DNA of 64,000 nt from CAWBOV01 sp963790525 (GTDB lineage: Bacteria > Actinomycetota > Actinomycetes > Mycobacteriales > Jatrophihabitantaceae). Position 1 is the stretch's first letter, and each line of letters starts with the position of its first letter. Location of the stretch: contig CAWBOV010000002.1 of NCBI GenBank assembly GCA_963790525.1, positions 1,085,445-1,149,444 of the forward strand, given 5' to 3'. The translations under genes and the position numbers were made by a program. The notes beneath the pieces are model-generated. The model was not told the DNA's origin. It did not search any database and saw only the letters and a list, made by a program, of their open reading frames with translations. Positions 1-10,694 of the stretch are shown here, in pieces.

Positions 1-1
1 C

Positions 2-376
2 AGCGCCGTGGCGACGTTCTCCCGCCCCTCCACCTTCGGCGGGATGGTCGATCACCCCGTGGGGTCCTTCCCGGGCTTCTACACCTACTTCACCAAGCTG
101 CACCCGGGCGTGCCGATCATGCTGTCCGAGTGGGGCGTCCAGGACAACAGCTCGAACCCCGCGCTCAAGGCGGCGTTCTTCGCGACGGTGCCGCGCGACA
201 TCGTCAACTTCCCGATGCTGAAGGCGATCAGCTACTTCGACATGGCGAAGTCTCCCGACCCGCGGGTCAGCAACACCGCGATGGACGACACGTCCCAGAC
301 GCTCAAGGCGTTCACCGCGTGCAAGAACTCGCCGGTGTTCGCGGTGTCCGGCTGGTCCTACGCGAAGGTGATCTGA
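2..376 (+). CDS. Glycoside hydrolase, C-terminal part only (GH26-like)
   Basis: The frame is open from the left edge, so the N-terminus and any signal peptide lie outside the window; about 124 residues remain before the TGA at 374. The motif PIMLSEWGV (about residues 39-47 of the visible part) matches the strand carrying the catalytic glutamate in clan GH-A enzymes, and the following alpha-helical stretch and the LKAISYFDM strand resemble the end of a TIM barrel in GH26-type beta-mannanase or lichenase-like proteins. Such enzymes are common in actinobacterial exopolysaccharide clusters, which fits the adjacent phosphatase and surface-protein genes. Substrate and exact family cannot be fixed from this fragment. 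A perfect hairpin follows the stop codon. Confidence 0.6.
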   Translation, partial: SAVATFSRPSTFGGMVDHPVGSFPGFYTYFTKLHPGVPIMLSEWGVQDNSSNPALKAAFFATVPRDIVNFPMLKAISYFDMAKSPDPRVSNTAMDDTSQTLKAFTACKNSPVFAVSGWSYAKVI

Positions 377-403
377 GGGCCGACCACGATCTCGGCAGAC
401 AGC

Positions 404-431
404 TCCGGGCCGGTCATCCGACCGGCCCGGA
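404..431. terminator. Bidirectional hairpin terminator between convergent genes
   Basis: A perfect 11-bp stem (TCCGGGCCGGT paired with ACCGGCCCGGA) with a 6-base loop sits between the stop of the glycoside hydrolase at 376 and the stop of the convergent PAP2 gene at 447. There is no long T tail, as is usual for GC-rich actinobacterial terminators. Confidence 0.7.
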
Positions 432-446
432 ACTGTCAGCGGTGTG

Positions 447-1289
447 TCAGTGCGCGGCGGCGTACGGGCGCTTCGGTGCCTGCGGCTCCTGCGCCTCGGC
501 GTCAGTCGCCGGTCGGCCGTGCGGGCCGTACGAGTAGGCCAGTGCGGCAGCTACGGCTGCGGACACGATCAGCAGCAGGTAGCCGAAGATGATCCCGGCG
601 ACCGCGTCGGTGAGCCAGTGCTTGGACAGGAACACCCGCGAGTACGCCTCGATGTAGGCGGTCGTGCCGAGTCCGGCCCACAGGGCGATCCGCCACGCGC
701 GGGTCAGCGGCGGCAGCACCATGATCACGAACACCAGGATCAGGCCGTAGACGCAGAGGATGCGTCCAACTCCGCCGGAGGGGAAGTTGCCCTTGGTCGT
801 GGGCACGTGGTCCCGGGCGACGATCTTCGTCAGCCCCTTCTGGCTCCAGCGCTCGGCGAAGAACAGCGCGAAGATCGCCACCGGCGGTACCCAGAAGTTG
901 CGCCGCCAGATCGCGGCCAGCACGACGATCGCGAACATGCACACGAGCTCGACGTTGCCGGTGTTCCCGATCGTCGTGAGCTTGTTCATCATCGACGTGA
1001 ACTTGTCGGCGTAGACCTGCTGCTGGACCCAGCGGAACGTCGGATCGTCGACGCTGCTCTGCAGCGCCTTGGCCAGGAAGCCGACCGGCAGGCAGACGAC
1101 GGTGACGGCGGCAGTGCCGAGCACGAGGATGCCGAGCGCGGACGGGATCGCCCCGAACCGTGCCGCGGCCGCCCTGCCCCAGGCCGACGGTCCGCCGCCG
1201 GGCAGTGCCCAGGTGGCGCGGTAGGCGACGTAGCCCAGCGCGATCGACACCACCAGCCCTACGAAGAACAAGGTGATGAGTACGGCCAT
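447..1289 (-). CDS. PAP2-superfamily integral membrane phosphatase-like protein
   Basis: The 280-residue protein has about six hydrophobic segments and PAP2 (type 2 phosphatidic acid phosphatase) features: a basic loop with K151, K155 and R159, then FPSGG (169-173), then the third motif S217-R218 with H224 and D228. PAP2 enzymes remove phosphate from lipid or polyprenyl diphosphate carriers at the membrane, a fitting job next to polysaccharide genes. Two deviations are visible: the usual PSGH reads PSGG, so the general-acid histidine is missing, and the KX6RP motif is imperfect. The protein may therefore be a weak or non-hydrolytic member. I chose the ATG at 1289 because a GGGGGG run lies just upstream; a TTG at 1325 would add 12 residues. 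Confidence 0.8.
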   Translation of the reverse strand: MAVLITLFFVGLVVSIALGYVAYRATWALPGGGPSAWGRAAAARFGAIPSALGILVLGTAAVTVVCLPVGFLAKALQSSVDDPTFRWVQQQVYADKFTSMMNKLTTIGNTGNVELVCMFAIVVLAAIWRRNFWVPPVAIFALFFAERWSQKGLTKIVARDHVPTTKGNFPSGGVGRILCVYGLILVFVIMVLPPLTRAWRIALWAGLGTTAYIEAYSRVFLSKHWLTDAVAGIIFGYLLLIVSAAVAAALAYSYGPHGRPATDAEAQEPQAPKRPYAAAH

Positions 1290-1441
1290 TGGATCCCCCC
1301 GAATGTGATGGCCCCGTGTCGACAAAGATCGACATCACGGAGATGGTAACCGACGTCCGTCGCCGCACGATGTCGAGCTTCTGACGCGGTCAAGCAGTGT
1401 TGCAGGATATGACTTCTACGGAAGTATCACGTCTGAGTTGC

Positions 1442-1527
1442 CATTCTGTCGAGCCGGAGGGCAGAATGTAAGGCAGATGATGCCGCCGGGGGGCGGCATC
1501 CTGCGCCTGCGGGCGCACACGGGGGAG
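1442..1527 (+). promoter_or_regulatory. 5' leader of paralog 1: hairpins, G-run and RBS
   Basis: Three hairpins precede the GTG at 1534: CATTCTG/CAGAATG (1442-1468), a perfect 9-bp stem GATGCCGCC/GGCGGCATC with a GGGG loop (1479-1500), and TGCGCC/GGCGCA with a TGCG loop (1502-1517). The ribosome binding site GGGGGAG is at 1521-1527. The order G-run, small GCC-N4-GGC hairpin, GGGGGA(G/A), GTG recurs before all five paralogs. It could be a shared translational control element. It does not match the c-di-GMP or c-di-AMP riboswitch cores that I know. Confidence 0.5.
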
Positions 1528-1533
1528 TCGACA

Positions 1534-4500
1534 GTGTCAGGAATCATCAGGCGCGCCTGCGCAGCTGCCGTCGTGGCGGCGACCGTACTCGGACTGCAGA
1601 TCGGGTACTCGGCCGCGGCGCACGCCAGCGGCAACAGCACCGCCCAGTCCCAGATCGTCAGTGCCGCCGCGTCCACCGCGACGCCGGACATCAGCGACGG
1701 GATCGTCTACGCGATCACCCAGGTCGGCACCCGGATGATCGTGGGCGGGAGCTTCACCACCGTCGCCAACCACGGCTCGACGGCCACGGTCACCCGCAAC
1801 TACATCCTCGCCTTCGACGCGACGACCGGTCTGATCGACACCGGTTTCGTCCCCGCCCTGGACGGGGTGGTCGAGTCGATCACCCCGGGGCCCTCGGCGG
1901 ACACGGTCTACGTCGGTGGCCTGTTCAGCACGGTCAACGGCGTCAAGTCCAAGGGCATCGTCCTGCTCAGCACCGTCACCGGCCAGATCGTGAACGGGTG
2001 GAAGCCGGCCGCGATGGACGGCGGCGTGTACACCGTCCGTCTCGCCGGCGGCCGCCTCTACATCGCGGGGACCTTCGTCACCCTCAACAAGATCCAGCAC
2101 CAGGGGATCGGCACGCTCAACCCGCTCACCGGCGCGCTGGACCCGTTCATGAACGTCCAGCTCACCGGCCACCACAACTACACCGGCGCCGCGGGGGAGT
2201 CCAACGGCGCGGTGGGGCCGCGGGCCATGGACGTCTCGCCCGACGGCACCCGGCTCGTCGCCGTCGGCAACTTCAAGTACGTCAACGGTGTCCTGCAGGA
2301 CCAGATCGTGATGATCGATCTCAACGCCGGCGCCAGCGCCGTGGTCGACCCGAACTGGTACACCAGCGACTACACCGCCCGCTGCTACTACTGGGCCTAC
2401 GACTCCTACCTGCGTGACATCGCCTTCTCCCCGGACGGCTCCTACTTCGTCGTCGTCGGCACCGGCGGCAGCGGCAACAACACCGACGGCTCCCGCTCGC
2501 TGTGCGACGCAGCCGCCCGCTGGGAGACCAACGGCACCGGGACCAACGTCCAGCCCACCTGGGTCGACTACACCGGCAACGACACCGTTCTCTCCGTCGC
2601 GGTCACCGGCACCGCCATCTACGTCGGCGGGCACATGCGCTGGTTCAACAACCCGAACGCGCTCGACTCCGCCGGTTCGGGCTCCGTGCCGCGCGCGGGC
2701 ATGGCCGCCCTCGACCCGGTCAACGGCCTGCCGCTGAACTGGAACCCCGGGCGCAACCCGCGCGGCTCCGGAGCCTGGGCTGTCTACGCCTCGGCCAGCG
2801 GCATCTATGTCGGCAGCGACACCGACTACTTCGGCTACGACGACCAGTACCACCGGATGAAGATCGGCTACTTCCCGCTCGCGGGCGGCTACGCCCCCGC
2901 CTCGACGGCGACGGCGACCCTGCCTGCCAACATCTACCTGGCCGGCCCGAACGCCGCCTCGACGACGCTGGTCTACCGCCCCGATTCGGGCACGACGATC
3001 GGGACCACCACGACGGTCGGCTCGAGCATCAACTGGTCGACCACCAGGGGCGCGTTCATGGTCGGCTCCACGATCTTCTACGGCGCGACCGACGGGAACT
3101 TCTACCAGGCCAGCTTCGACGGCACGACCGTCGGGACCCCGGTCGCGATCGACCCGTACAACGACCCCAACTGGGCCAACGTCGACACCGGCTCGGGGCA
3201 GACCTTCCGCGGCGTCCGGTCCGGCTACTACAACCAGATCGGCAGCCTGACAAGCGCGTTCTACTCCGCCGGGCGGCTGTACTACACGCTCTCGGGACAG
3301 AGCAGCCTGTTCTGGCGCTACTTCACCCCGGACAGCGGCATCATCGGCGGCACGCAGTTCACCGCCTCCACCAGCACCACCTTCCGGACGTTCTCCGGCG
3401 CCTTCCTCTCGGGCTCGACGCTGTACTACGCGAACAGCTTCGACGGCACGCTGCACAGCGTGGGCTTCGCCGCCGGAACGCTGACCGGCGGCGACACGGT
3501 CGTCAGCGGCCCGCTGGTGGACGGCAAGGACTGGCGCGCCAAGTCGATGTTCGCCTACGGCGCGGCGACGTTCCCGAACGTCCTTCCGACGGCATCGGCG
3601 ACCTCGACCTGCACGGACCTCAACTGCAGCTTCGACGGCTCCGCGTCAGCTGACTCGGACGGCACGATCGCCTCCTACGCCTGGACGTTCGGTGACGGGA
3701 CGACGGGCACGGGCGTCGCTCCGGCGCACGGTTACGCCACCGCGGGCACCTACGCGGTGTCCCTGGTGGTCACCGACAACCGGGGCGGCCAGAGCACGGC
3801 GTGGACGGGCTCGGTGACCGTCACCGCCCCGAACGCGCCGGCCATCTCGTCGGTCGCGTCGGCCCACTCCTACGCGGCGTCGGGCACCAGCCCGTCGCTG
3901 ACCGTGCCGGCGGGCGTCCAGGCGGGTGACACCGAGCTGCTCTACGTCAGCACCAACAACGTCGGCATCACCGGAACACCGGCGGGCCTGACCGGCTGGA
4001 CGCAGATCGCTCAGCAGGCGTCCTCGACGGTGTTGCAGACCACGGTGTTCGAGCGCTCTGCGTCGGCGACCGACTCCGGCACAGCGGTGACGGTGCCGCT
4101 CTCGGCGTCGGCCGGGACCGCGCTGCAGCTGGTCGTGTACCGCTCGGTGGGCAGCGCGACGCCGGTCGTGGCGAGTGCGCAGGACAGTGCTACGGCCACC
4201 CACGTCGCTCCCGCGGTGACGGTGTCCGCGGGCGGCTCGTGGGTCGTCAACAGCTGGACCGACAAGTCCTCGACGACCTCGGCCTGGACGCTCCCGGCCG
4301 CGGTCACCGGGCGCGACACCGTGATCGGCACCGGCGGTGGCCGGGTGACCTCGGCCGTGGCCGACAGCGGTGCGGCGGTGGCGTCGGGCACCTATCCGGC
4401 CCAGACGGCGACCGTCACCGGCGGGGCGAGCGGCAAGGGCGAGACGATCAGCATCGTCCTCAAGCCCGCGGCGCCGAACATCCTGCCGACGGCCAGTGCG

Positions 4501-5364
4501 ACCACGTCCTGCACGGACGCCACCTGCACGTTCGACGGATCGGCATCGTCGGACACAGACGGAACGGTGCAGTCTTACGCCTGGGACTTCGGTGACACCA
4601 CCTCGGGGACGGGCAAGACGACGTCGCACACCTACACCGCCTCGGGCACCTACAACGTCGCCCTGACGGTGACCGACGACCAGGGCGGCGTGAGCACGGC
4701 CTGGACCGGGACCGTCAGCGTGACGGTGCCGGCCGTGGCGCCGGTCTCCTACGTCAGCTCCAGCAAGTCCTACGCCGCGGCCAGCTCGGTTCCCTCGCTC
4801 ATCGCTCCGGCTGGGATCCAGGCCGGTGACACGGAACTGCTGTCGGTGACGACCAACTCCGCGGCCACCGTGTCGGCGCCGTCGGGCTGGACCCAGGTCG
4901 CCAGTCAGGCCTCGACCACGGCGCTGCAGACCACGGTCTTCCAGCGGGCGGCGGGAGCGACGGACTCGGGCACATTGGTCTCGGTGTCGCTGTCGGCGTC
5001 GTCCGGGGTCGCCCTCGAGCTGTCGGTCTACCGGGGTGTCGCCGCGGTGACGGCCGTTGCCGGTGCTGCGGACTCGGGCACGGCGACGCACTCCGCGCCG
5101 GCGGTCGCGGTGTCCACCAACGGCTCGTGGGTCCTGAACTACTGGACCGACAAGTCCTCGACGACCACGGCCTGGACGACGCCCGCGACCGTTACCTCAC
5201 GGGACTCCGTGATCGGGACCGGTGGCGGACGGGTCACCGTCGCGGTGGCCGACAGCGGGGCTCCGCAGTCGGCGGGGACCTACCCTGCACAGACCGCCAC
5301 CGTCACCGGTGGCGCCAGCGGCAAGGGTGCGTCGCTGAGCATCGTTCTGGCGCCCCAGAGCTGA
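1534..5364 (+). CDS. Giant secreted modular surface protein, paralog 1 (intact)
   Basis: The 1276-residue protein starts at the GTG placed 6 bases after GGGGGAG, the start shared by all five paralogs. A signal peptide ends near AHA at about residue 31. Residues 40-470 carry delta-60/DUF5122-like repeats of the type VYAITQVGTRMIVGGSF, probably a beta-propeller. Residues 480-680 form a second repeat-rich domain (STTRGAFMVGSTIFYGATDG). Then come PKD 1 (682-768, YAWTFGDGTTG), an unnamed module (769-979, with AGDTELL and GGASGKG), PKD 2 (980-1067) and a second copy of the module (1068-1276). No LPXTG motif or membrane anchor is seen, so it is probably released or held by glycan binding. This is the only member of the array with an unbroken frame and it has no malectin domain. 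Adhesin, matrix or glycan-binding roles are inferred from the domains only. Confidence 0.85.
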   Translation: MSGIIRRACAAAVVAATVLGLQIGYSAAAHASGNSTAQSQIVSAAASTATPDISDGIVYAITQVGTRMIVGGSFTTVANHGSTATVTRNYILAFDATTGLIDTGFVPALDGVVESITPGPSADTVYVGGLFSTVNGVKSKGIVLLSTVTGQIVNGWKPAAMDGGVYTVRLAGGRLYIAGTFVTLNKIQHQGIGTLNPLTGALDPFMNVQLTGHHNYTGAAGESNGAVGPRAMDVSPDGTRLVAVGNFKYVNGVLQDQIVMIDLNAGASAVVDPNWYTSDYTARCYYWAYDSYLRDIAFSPDGSYFVVVGTGGSGNNTDGSRSLCDAAARWETNGTGTNVQPTWVDYTGNDTVLSVAVTGTAIYVGGHMRWFNNPNALDSAGSGSVPRAGMAALDPVNGLPLNWNPGRNPRGSGAWAVYASASGIYVGSDTDYFGYDDQYHRMKIGYFPLAGGYAPASTATATLPANIYLAGPNAASTTLVYRPDSGTTIGTTTTVGSSINWSTTRGAFMVGSTIFYGATDGNFYQASFDGTTVGTPVAIDPYNDPNWANVDTGSGQTFRGVRSGYYNQIGSLTSAFYSAGRLYYTLSGQSSLFWRYFTPDSGIIGGTQFTASTSTTFRTFSGAFLSGSTLYYANSFDGTLHSVGFAAGTLTGGDTVVSGPLVDGKDWRAKSMFAYGAATFPNVLPTASATSTCTDLNCSFDGSASADSDGTIASYAWTFGDGTTGTGVAPAHGYATAGTYAVSLVVTDNRGGQSTAWTGSVTVTAPNAPAISSVASAHSYAASGTSPSLTVPAGVQAGDTELLYVSTNNVGITGTPAGLTGWTQIAQQASSTVLQTTVFERSASATDSGTAVTVPLSASAGTALQLVVYRSVGSATPVVASAQDSATATHVAPAVTVSAGGSWVVNSWTDKSSTTSAWTLPAAVTGRDTVIGTGGGRVTSAVADSGAAVASGTYPAQTATVTGGASGKGETISIVLKPAAPNILPTASATTSCTDATCTFDGSASSDTDGTVQSYAWDFGDTTSGTGKTTSHTYTASGTYNVALTVTDDQGGVSTAWTGTVSVTVPAVAPVSYVSSSKSYAAASSVPSLIAPAGIQAGDTELLSVTTNSAATVSAPSGWTQVASQASTTALQTTVFQRAAGATDSGTLVSVSLSASSGVALELSVYRGVAAVTAVAGAADSGTATHSAPAVAVSTNGSWVLNYWTDKSSTTTAWTTPATVTSRDSVIGTGGGRVTVAVADSGAPQSAGTYPAQTATVTGGASGKGASLSIVLAPQS

Positions 5365-5426
5365 TCGGCACGCGGCCGGGACGCCGGCTCGGCCGACCGT
5401 TTTCACTACATTGTCAAGATAGAACC

Positions 5427-5470
5427 GGTATCGGGCCGACGGGTGAACCGTCGGCCCGATACCCGTTTTT
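5427..5470 (+). terminator. Strong intrinsic terminator after paralog 1
   Basis: A perfect 16-bp stem starting GGTATCGGGCCGACGG with a 5-base loop (5427-5463) is followed by a T5 run at 5466-5470. This is the clearest rho-independent terminator in the window and suggests that paralogs 1 and 2 are separate transcription units. Confidence 0.9.
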
Positions 5471-5559
5471 CGCGCCTGTTTGGTAACGAATGGGTGGCAT
5501 GCCCGAACCCAAACCAGACATTAAGCCGTTGTGTAACTTCCGCCGCCGATAACTTACGA

Positions 5560-5653
5560 GCAAGACTTGCAAATGATCAATTCAGGCCGCAGGATGTCCC
5601 CAGTAGCGTGGCCTTGGGGGGCGGCGCGCGATGCCTTCGGGCATTCGGGGGAG
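5560..5653 (+). promoter_or_regulatory. 5' leader of paralog 2 with palindromic upstream element
   Basis: The palindrome GCAAGACTTGC at 5560-5570, followed by GATCA, lies about 88 bases before the GTG at 5658. It is repeated exactly before paralog 3 and in degenerate form before paralog 4. Downstream are a G6 run (5616-5621), the hairpin ATGCC-TTCG-GGCAT (5631-5644) and the ribosome binding site GGGGGAG (5647-5653). The palindrome could be an operator, and the hairpin plus G-runs a translational control element; both are inferences from conservation between leaders. Confidence 0.5.
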
Positions 5654-5657
5654 CATT

Positions 5658-8600
5658 GTGTTCACATTTCGGCGCGCGGTCGCATGCCTGGCCGCACTCG
5701 CAACAGCAGTCGCCCTTCAGGGCGCATTCAGCCTGACCGCTCAGGCCGCAGGGACAGCCCAGTCGACCGTGGTCAGCCCGGCGGCGGCGTCCTACACGCC
5801 TGACTTCCAGGACGGCATCGTCTATGCCATCCAGCAGGTCGGCACGCGCATCCTCGTCGGCGGCAGCTTCACCAAGGTCGCGCCGCACGGCTCCTCGGCG
5901 GTGGTGACACGCAACTACGTGATGGCCTTCAACGCCAGCACCGGCGCGATCGACACCGGGTTCGTCCCGGCCCTCGACGGCGTCGTGCAGAGCATCTGGC
6001 CCGGACCGTCGGCCGACACGGCCTACATCGGCGGCCTGTTCAACACCGCCAACGGCGTCAAGAGCAAGGGCGTCGTGCTGGTGAGCACGGTGACCGGCGC
6101 GATCGTCAGCGGCTGGAAGCCGGCCGCCATCAACGGCGCGGTCTACGCCGTGCGCACGTCCGGTGGCCGCGTCTACGCGGCGGGCACCTTCACGACCGCC
6201 GCGGGTGTCTCCCACCAGGGCATCGTCGCCCTCAACGGCACGACCGGTGCGCTGGACCCGTTCATGAACATCCAGCTGACCGGCCACCACAACTACACCG
6301 GCCAGTCGGGTCAGTCCAACGGCGCCGTCGGTCCTCGGGCGATGGACATCTCCCCGGACGGCAAGACGATGGTCATCATCGGCAACTTCAAGCAGGCGAA
6401 CGGTCTGGCCTACGACCAGATCGTCATGGTCGACCTGAGCGGCTCCTCCGCGGCGATCAACCTGAACTGGAACACCGTCGACTACACGGCCGCGTGCTAC
6501 AGCAACGCCTTCGACACCTACATGCGCGACGTCTCCTTCTCCCCGGACGGCAGCTACTTCGCCGTTGCGGCCACCGGCGGTAGCGGCAACAACACCGACG
6601 GCACCCGCTCGCTCTGCGACTCCGCCACCCGCTGGGAGACCTCCGCCACCGGCGCGAACGTCCAGCCGACGTGGGTCGACTACTCCGGCAACGACTCGAT
6701 CCTCTCGGTCACCGTCACCGGTACGGCCGTCTACATCGGCGGTCACCAGCGCTGGCTGAACAACCCCAACGCCTACGACTCCGCCGGCACCGGCGCCGTC
6801 CCGCGTCCGGGCCTGGCCGCGCTCGACCCGAACAGCGGCATCCCGCTGGCCTGGAACCCGGGCCGCAACCCGCGCGGTTCCGGCGCCTGGGCGATGTACT
6901 CCAACAGCCTCGGCCTCTACGTGGGCATCGGACACCGACTACTTCGGTGACCACGACCAGTACCACAACATGAAGCTCGGCTTCTTCCCGCTGGCCGGTG
7001 GCTCCGCCCCGGCGTCGACGAGCACGCAGAGCCTGCCGTCGAACGTCTTCGAGGCCGGCCTGCTGCCCAACGCCTCGACCAGCAACGTGCTCTACCGCGT
7101 CGACGCCGGCGGCCCGACACTCGCGGCCACCGACAACGGCCCTGACTGGACCGGCGACGCCAACGGCTCGGCCTACAGCAGCGGTGGCAACACCGCCGGC
7201 GTGGAGCCCGAGCGCAGCGCGGACGGCCTCGGTCGAGGCACAGGCGCCGACGGCACTGTTCGACAGCGAGCGCTGGGCACCGCAGAGCTGGGCCTTCCCG
7301 GTTCCGGCCGGGACCAGGTCACGGTCAACCTGTTCTTCGCCAACCGCTGCACCTGCACCAGCGGTGTCGGGCAGCGCGTCTTCAACGTCGCCATCGACGG
7401 CACGACCGTGCTGCCGAACTACGACATCGTCGCCGATGTGGGCGACCAGACCGCGGTGCAGAAGTCGTACACGATCACCAGTGACGGCACGGTCAACATC
7501 GACCTGTCCAACGGATCGTCGGACAACGCGGTCATCAACGGCATCGAGATCGTCAAGAAGACGACGCCGGTGCTCTACCGCGTCGACGCCGCCGGACCGG
7601 CCATCGCCGCGAACGACGGCGGACCCGGACTGGATCGCCGACGACAGCGACCAGGCGGCGGCCTCGGCGTACCGCAACACCGGCAGCAACACCGCCGGCT
7701 ACAGCCCGAGCGCGAACCGCGGTTCGGCGCTGGAGGCGGCCGCCCCGACGGCACTGTTCGACACGGAGCGCTGGGGCCCGCAGAGCTGGGCCTTCCCGGT
7801 TCCGGCCGGCACCCAGGTGAGCGTGAACCTGTTCTTCGCCAACCGGTACAGCGGCACGACCCAGCCCGGTCAGCGGGTGTTCAACGTCGCGCTCGACGGC
7901 ACCACCGTGCTGCCGAACTACGACATCGTCGCCGACGTGGGCGACCAGACCGGTACCGAGAAGTCCTTCACGATCACCAGTGACGGCACGGTGAACATCG
8001 ATCTCACCAACGGTCCCGCGGACAACGCGCTGATCAACGGCATCGAGATCGTCAACACCAGCACCGGTGGCGGCGGCACGACTCCGCCGACGGGCCCGAC
8101 GACCTCGGACCTGGCCTACCGCGCCTACACCAGCACCACGATCGGCACGCTGACGACCGTCCCGAACACGGGGATCGACTGGTCGACGACGCGCGGCGCC
8201 TTCATGGCCGGCAACACGATCTTCTACGGCTCGACCGACGGCAACTTCTACAAGGCCAGCTTCAACGGCTCGAGCGTCGGTACGCCCGTCTCGATCGACC
8301 CCTACAACGACCCGTTGTGGGACAACAAGGACACCGGCTCGGGCCAGACCTACCAGGGCGTCCGCTCGGACTTCTACTCCGAGATCGGCAACGTCACGGG
8401 CGCCTTCTACAACGGCGGTCGGATGTACTACTCGCTGCTCGGTCAGTCCACCCTGTTCTGGCGCTGGTTCTCACCCGACAGCGGCATCATCGGCGGCACC
8501 CAGTACTCGGCCTCCGGTGGCGACTTCAGCAACACGGCCGGTGAGTTCCTGAGCGGCAGCACGCTGTACTACGCCAACCGGGCCGACGGCACGCTGCACA

Positions 8601-10510
8601 CGGTGTCCTTCAGCGCCGGCGTCGTCAGCGGCACCGACACCGTGGTCAGCGGTCCGAGCGTGGACGGCAACGACTGGCGTGCCCGCAGCCTGTTCGCCTA
8701 CGGGACGCCGAACGTGCCGAACCAGCTCCCCACGGCGAGCGCCACGTCCTCCTGCACCGACCTGACGTGCTCCTTCGACGGGACCAACTCCAGCGATCCG
8801 GACGGCACCATCGCGTCCTACGCCTGGACGTTCGGTGACGGATCGACCGGTACCGGTGCCAAGCCGAGCCACGGCTACGCAGCCACGGGTACCTACAACG
8901 TCTCCTTGGTGGTCACGGACAACCGCGGCGGCCAGAGCACGGCCTGGACCGGATCGGTGTCGGTGACCGCACCCGCGGTCGCGCCGATCTCCTACGTGGC
9001 CGCAGCGCACTCCTACAGCGCATCGGGCACCAGCCCGACGGTGACGGTGCCGGCGGGCGTGCACACCGGTGACACCGAACTGCTGACCGTCACGACGAAC
9101 AATGTCGGTCTGAGCTCGGCGCCGTCGGGCTGGACGAAGATCGCCCAGCAGGCCTCCTCGACGGTCCTGCAGACGACGGTCTACAAGCGGACCGCGTCTG
9201 CCGGTGACGCAGCGACGGTCACGGCGCCGCTGTCGGCCTCGGCCGGCACCGCGCTGGAGCTGGCGGTGTACCGCTCGGTCGGCTCGGCCACCCCGGTGGT
9301 CGCAGGCGCTCAGGACAGCAGCACGTCCAGCCACGTCGCGCCGGCCGTCGCCGTCTCGACCGGTGGGTCGTGGGTCGTCAACGTCTGGTCGGACAAGTCC
9401 TCGACCACCACGGCGTGGACCACGGCCGGAGCGGTCAGCCAGCGCGACACGGCGATCGGCACAGGCTCGGGGCGCTCGTCGTCCACCCTCGCCGACAGCG
9501 GTGCACCGGTGGCCTCGGGTACCTACCCGGCGCAGACGGCCACGGTCACCGGCGGGGCGAGCGGCAAGGGTGCGATGCTCAGCATCGTGCTCACGCCGGC
9601 CGCACCGGCGGCACCGAACCAGCTGCCGACCGCGAACGCCACCACGTCGTGCACCAACGCGACGTGCACGTTCGACGGATCGACGTCCAGCGACAACGAC
9701 GGCACCGTGCAGAGCTACGCATGGACCTTCGGTGACAACGCGACGGGCACCGGCAAGACGACGTCGCACACCTACGCCGCCTCGGGCACCTACAACGTCT
9801 CGTTGACAGTGACCGACGACCAGGGTGGGGTCAGCAACCCGGCGTGGACGGGCACCGTGACCGTCACGGTCCCCGCAGTGGCTCCGATCTCCTACGTGGG
9901 CGTCGCCCACGCGTACTCGGCGGCGAGCAGCAGCCCGTCCGTGGTGGCTCCGGCCGGTATCCAGTCCGGTGACACCGAGCTGCTGACGGTCTCCACGAAC
10001 ACCACGGGGACCATCACCGCGCCGTCGGGCTGGACCCTGGTCGCGACGCAGACCTCGTCCACGGTGCTGCAGACCTCGGTGTTCCGCCGGACCGCGACGG
10101 GCAGCGAGTCGGGGTCGACGCTCAGCGTGCCGCTGACGGCCTCCTCGGGAGTCGCCCTGCAGCTCGCCGTGTACCGCGGCGTCGGCACGGCCACCATCGT
10201 CGCTGCGGGTGCTGCGGATGCGTCGGTGTCCGCGCACGTCGCACCGTCGGTCTCGGTCGCCACCAGCGGCTCGTGGGTCGTCAACGTGTGGTCGGACAAG
10301 TCCTCGACCACGACGGCCTGGACCGTCCCGGCGGCAGTGAGCGGCCGTGACTCGGACATCGGTACCGGCGGCGGCCGGGTGACGGTGGAGCTCGCCGACA
10401 GCGGCAGTGCAGTCACCGCCGGCACCTACCCGAGCCAGACCGCGACCGTCACCGGCGGCGCGAGCGGCAAGGGCGCGATGCTGAGCCTGGTGCTGGCACC
10501 GCAGAGCTAG
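5658..10510 (+). pseudogene. Giant secreted modular protein, paralog 2, with two malectin domains (frameshifted)
   Basis: The protein starts at the GTG 4 bases after GGGGGAG, with a signal peptide ending near TAQA. Rejoining frames gives the DUF5122-like propeller, two malectin domains (about 7085-7560 and 7570-8055, with VLYRVDA at the start and NYDIVADVGDQT in the core), the second repeat domain, then PKD, module, PKD and module to LVLAPQS at 10510. Four single-base shifts break it when compared with its paralogs: +1 near 6927, +1 near 7201, -1 near 7314 and +1 near 7624. After the last shift the frame is open for nearly 3 kb. Malectin domains bind di- or oligosaccharides in known proteins, so a glycan-binding role is plausible. 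Single-base errors in the assembly are as likely as true decay. Confidence 0.75.
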
Positions 10511-10525
10511 CTCGACCGGATCTGC

Positions 10526-10561
10526 CAGAAGGGGCCGCCTGTCCGCAGGCGGCCCCTTCTG
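10526..10561 (+). terminator. Hairpin terminator after paralog 2
   Basis: A perfect 16-bp stem (CAGAAGGGGCCGCCTG and its complement) with a TCCG loop starts 15 bases after the TAG of paralog 2. There is no T tail beyond a few mixed bases, but position and strength support termination. Confidence 0.8.
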
Positions 10562-10694
10562 CTGTCCCGGCGAGGTCGCGACTGCGGTCCCGGCGGTTGC
10601 GAGGGTGTGTGGCGTGCGTCACATAGGGCGCTCAGAAGGCCCGTAATCCCTGGGAATCGTGTGTCCTACGTCTCGACTGTCAACCTACTGATTC

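Noticed and set aside
5560..5653. Cyclic di-GMP or cyclic di-AMP riboswitch in the paralog leaders
   Set aside because: The conserved cores of GEMM-I and ydaO-type riboswitches as I know them are absent; only G-runs and short hairpins are shared.
1537..6935. Long open frames on the minus strand opposite the paralogs
   Set aside because: They mirror repeated GC-rich codons of the plus-strand genes, have low-complexity R/G/V-rich translations and no family similarity.
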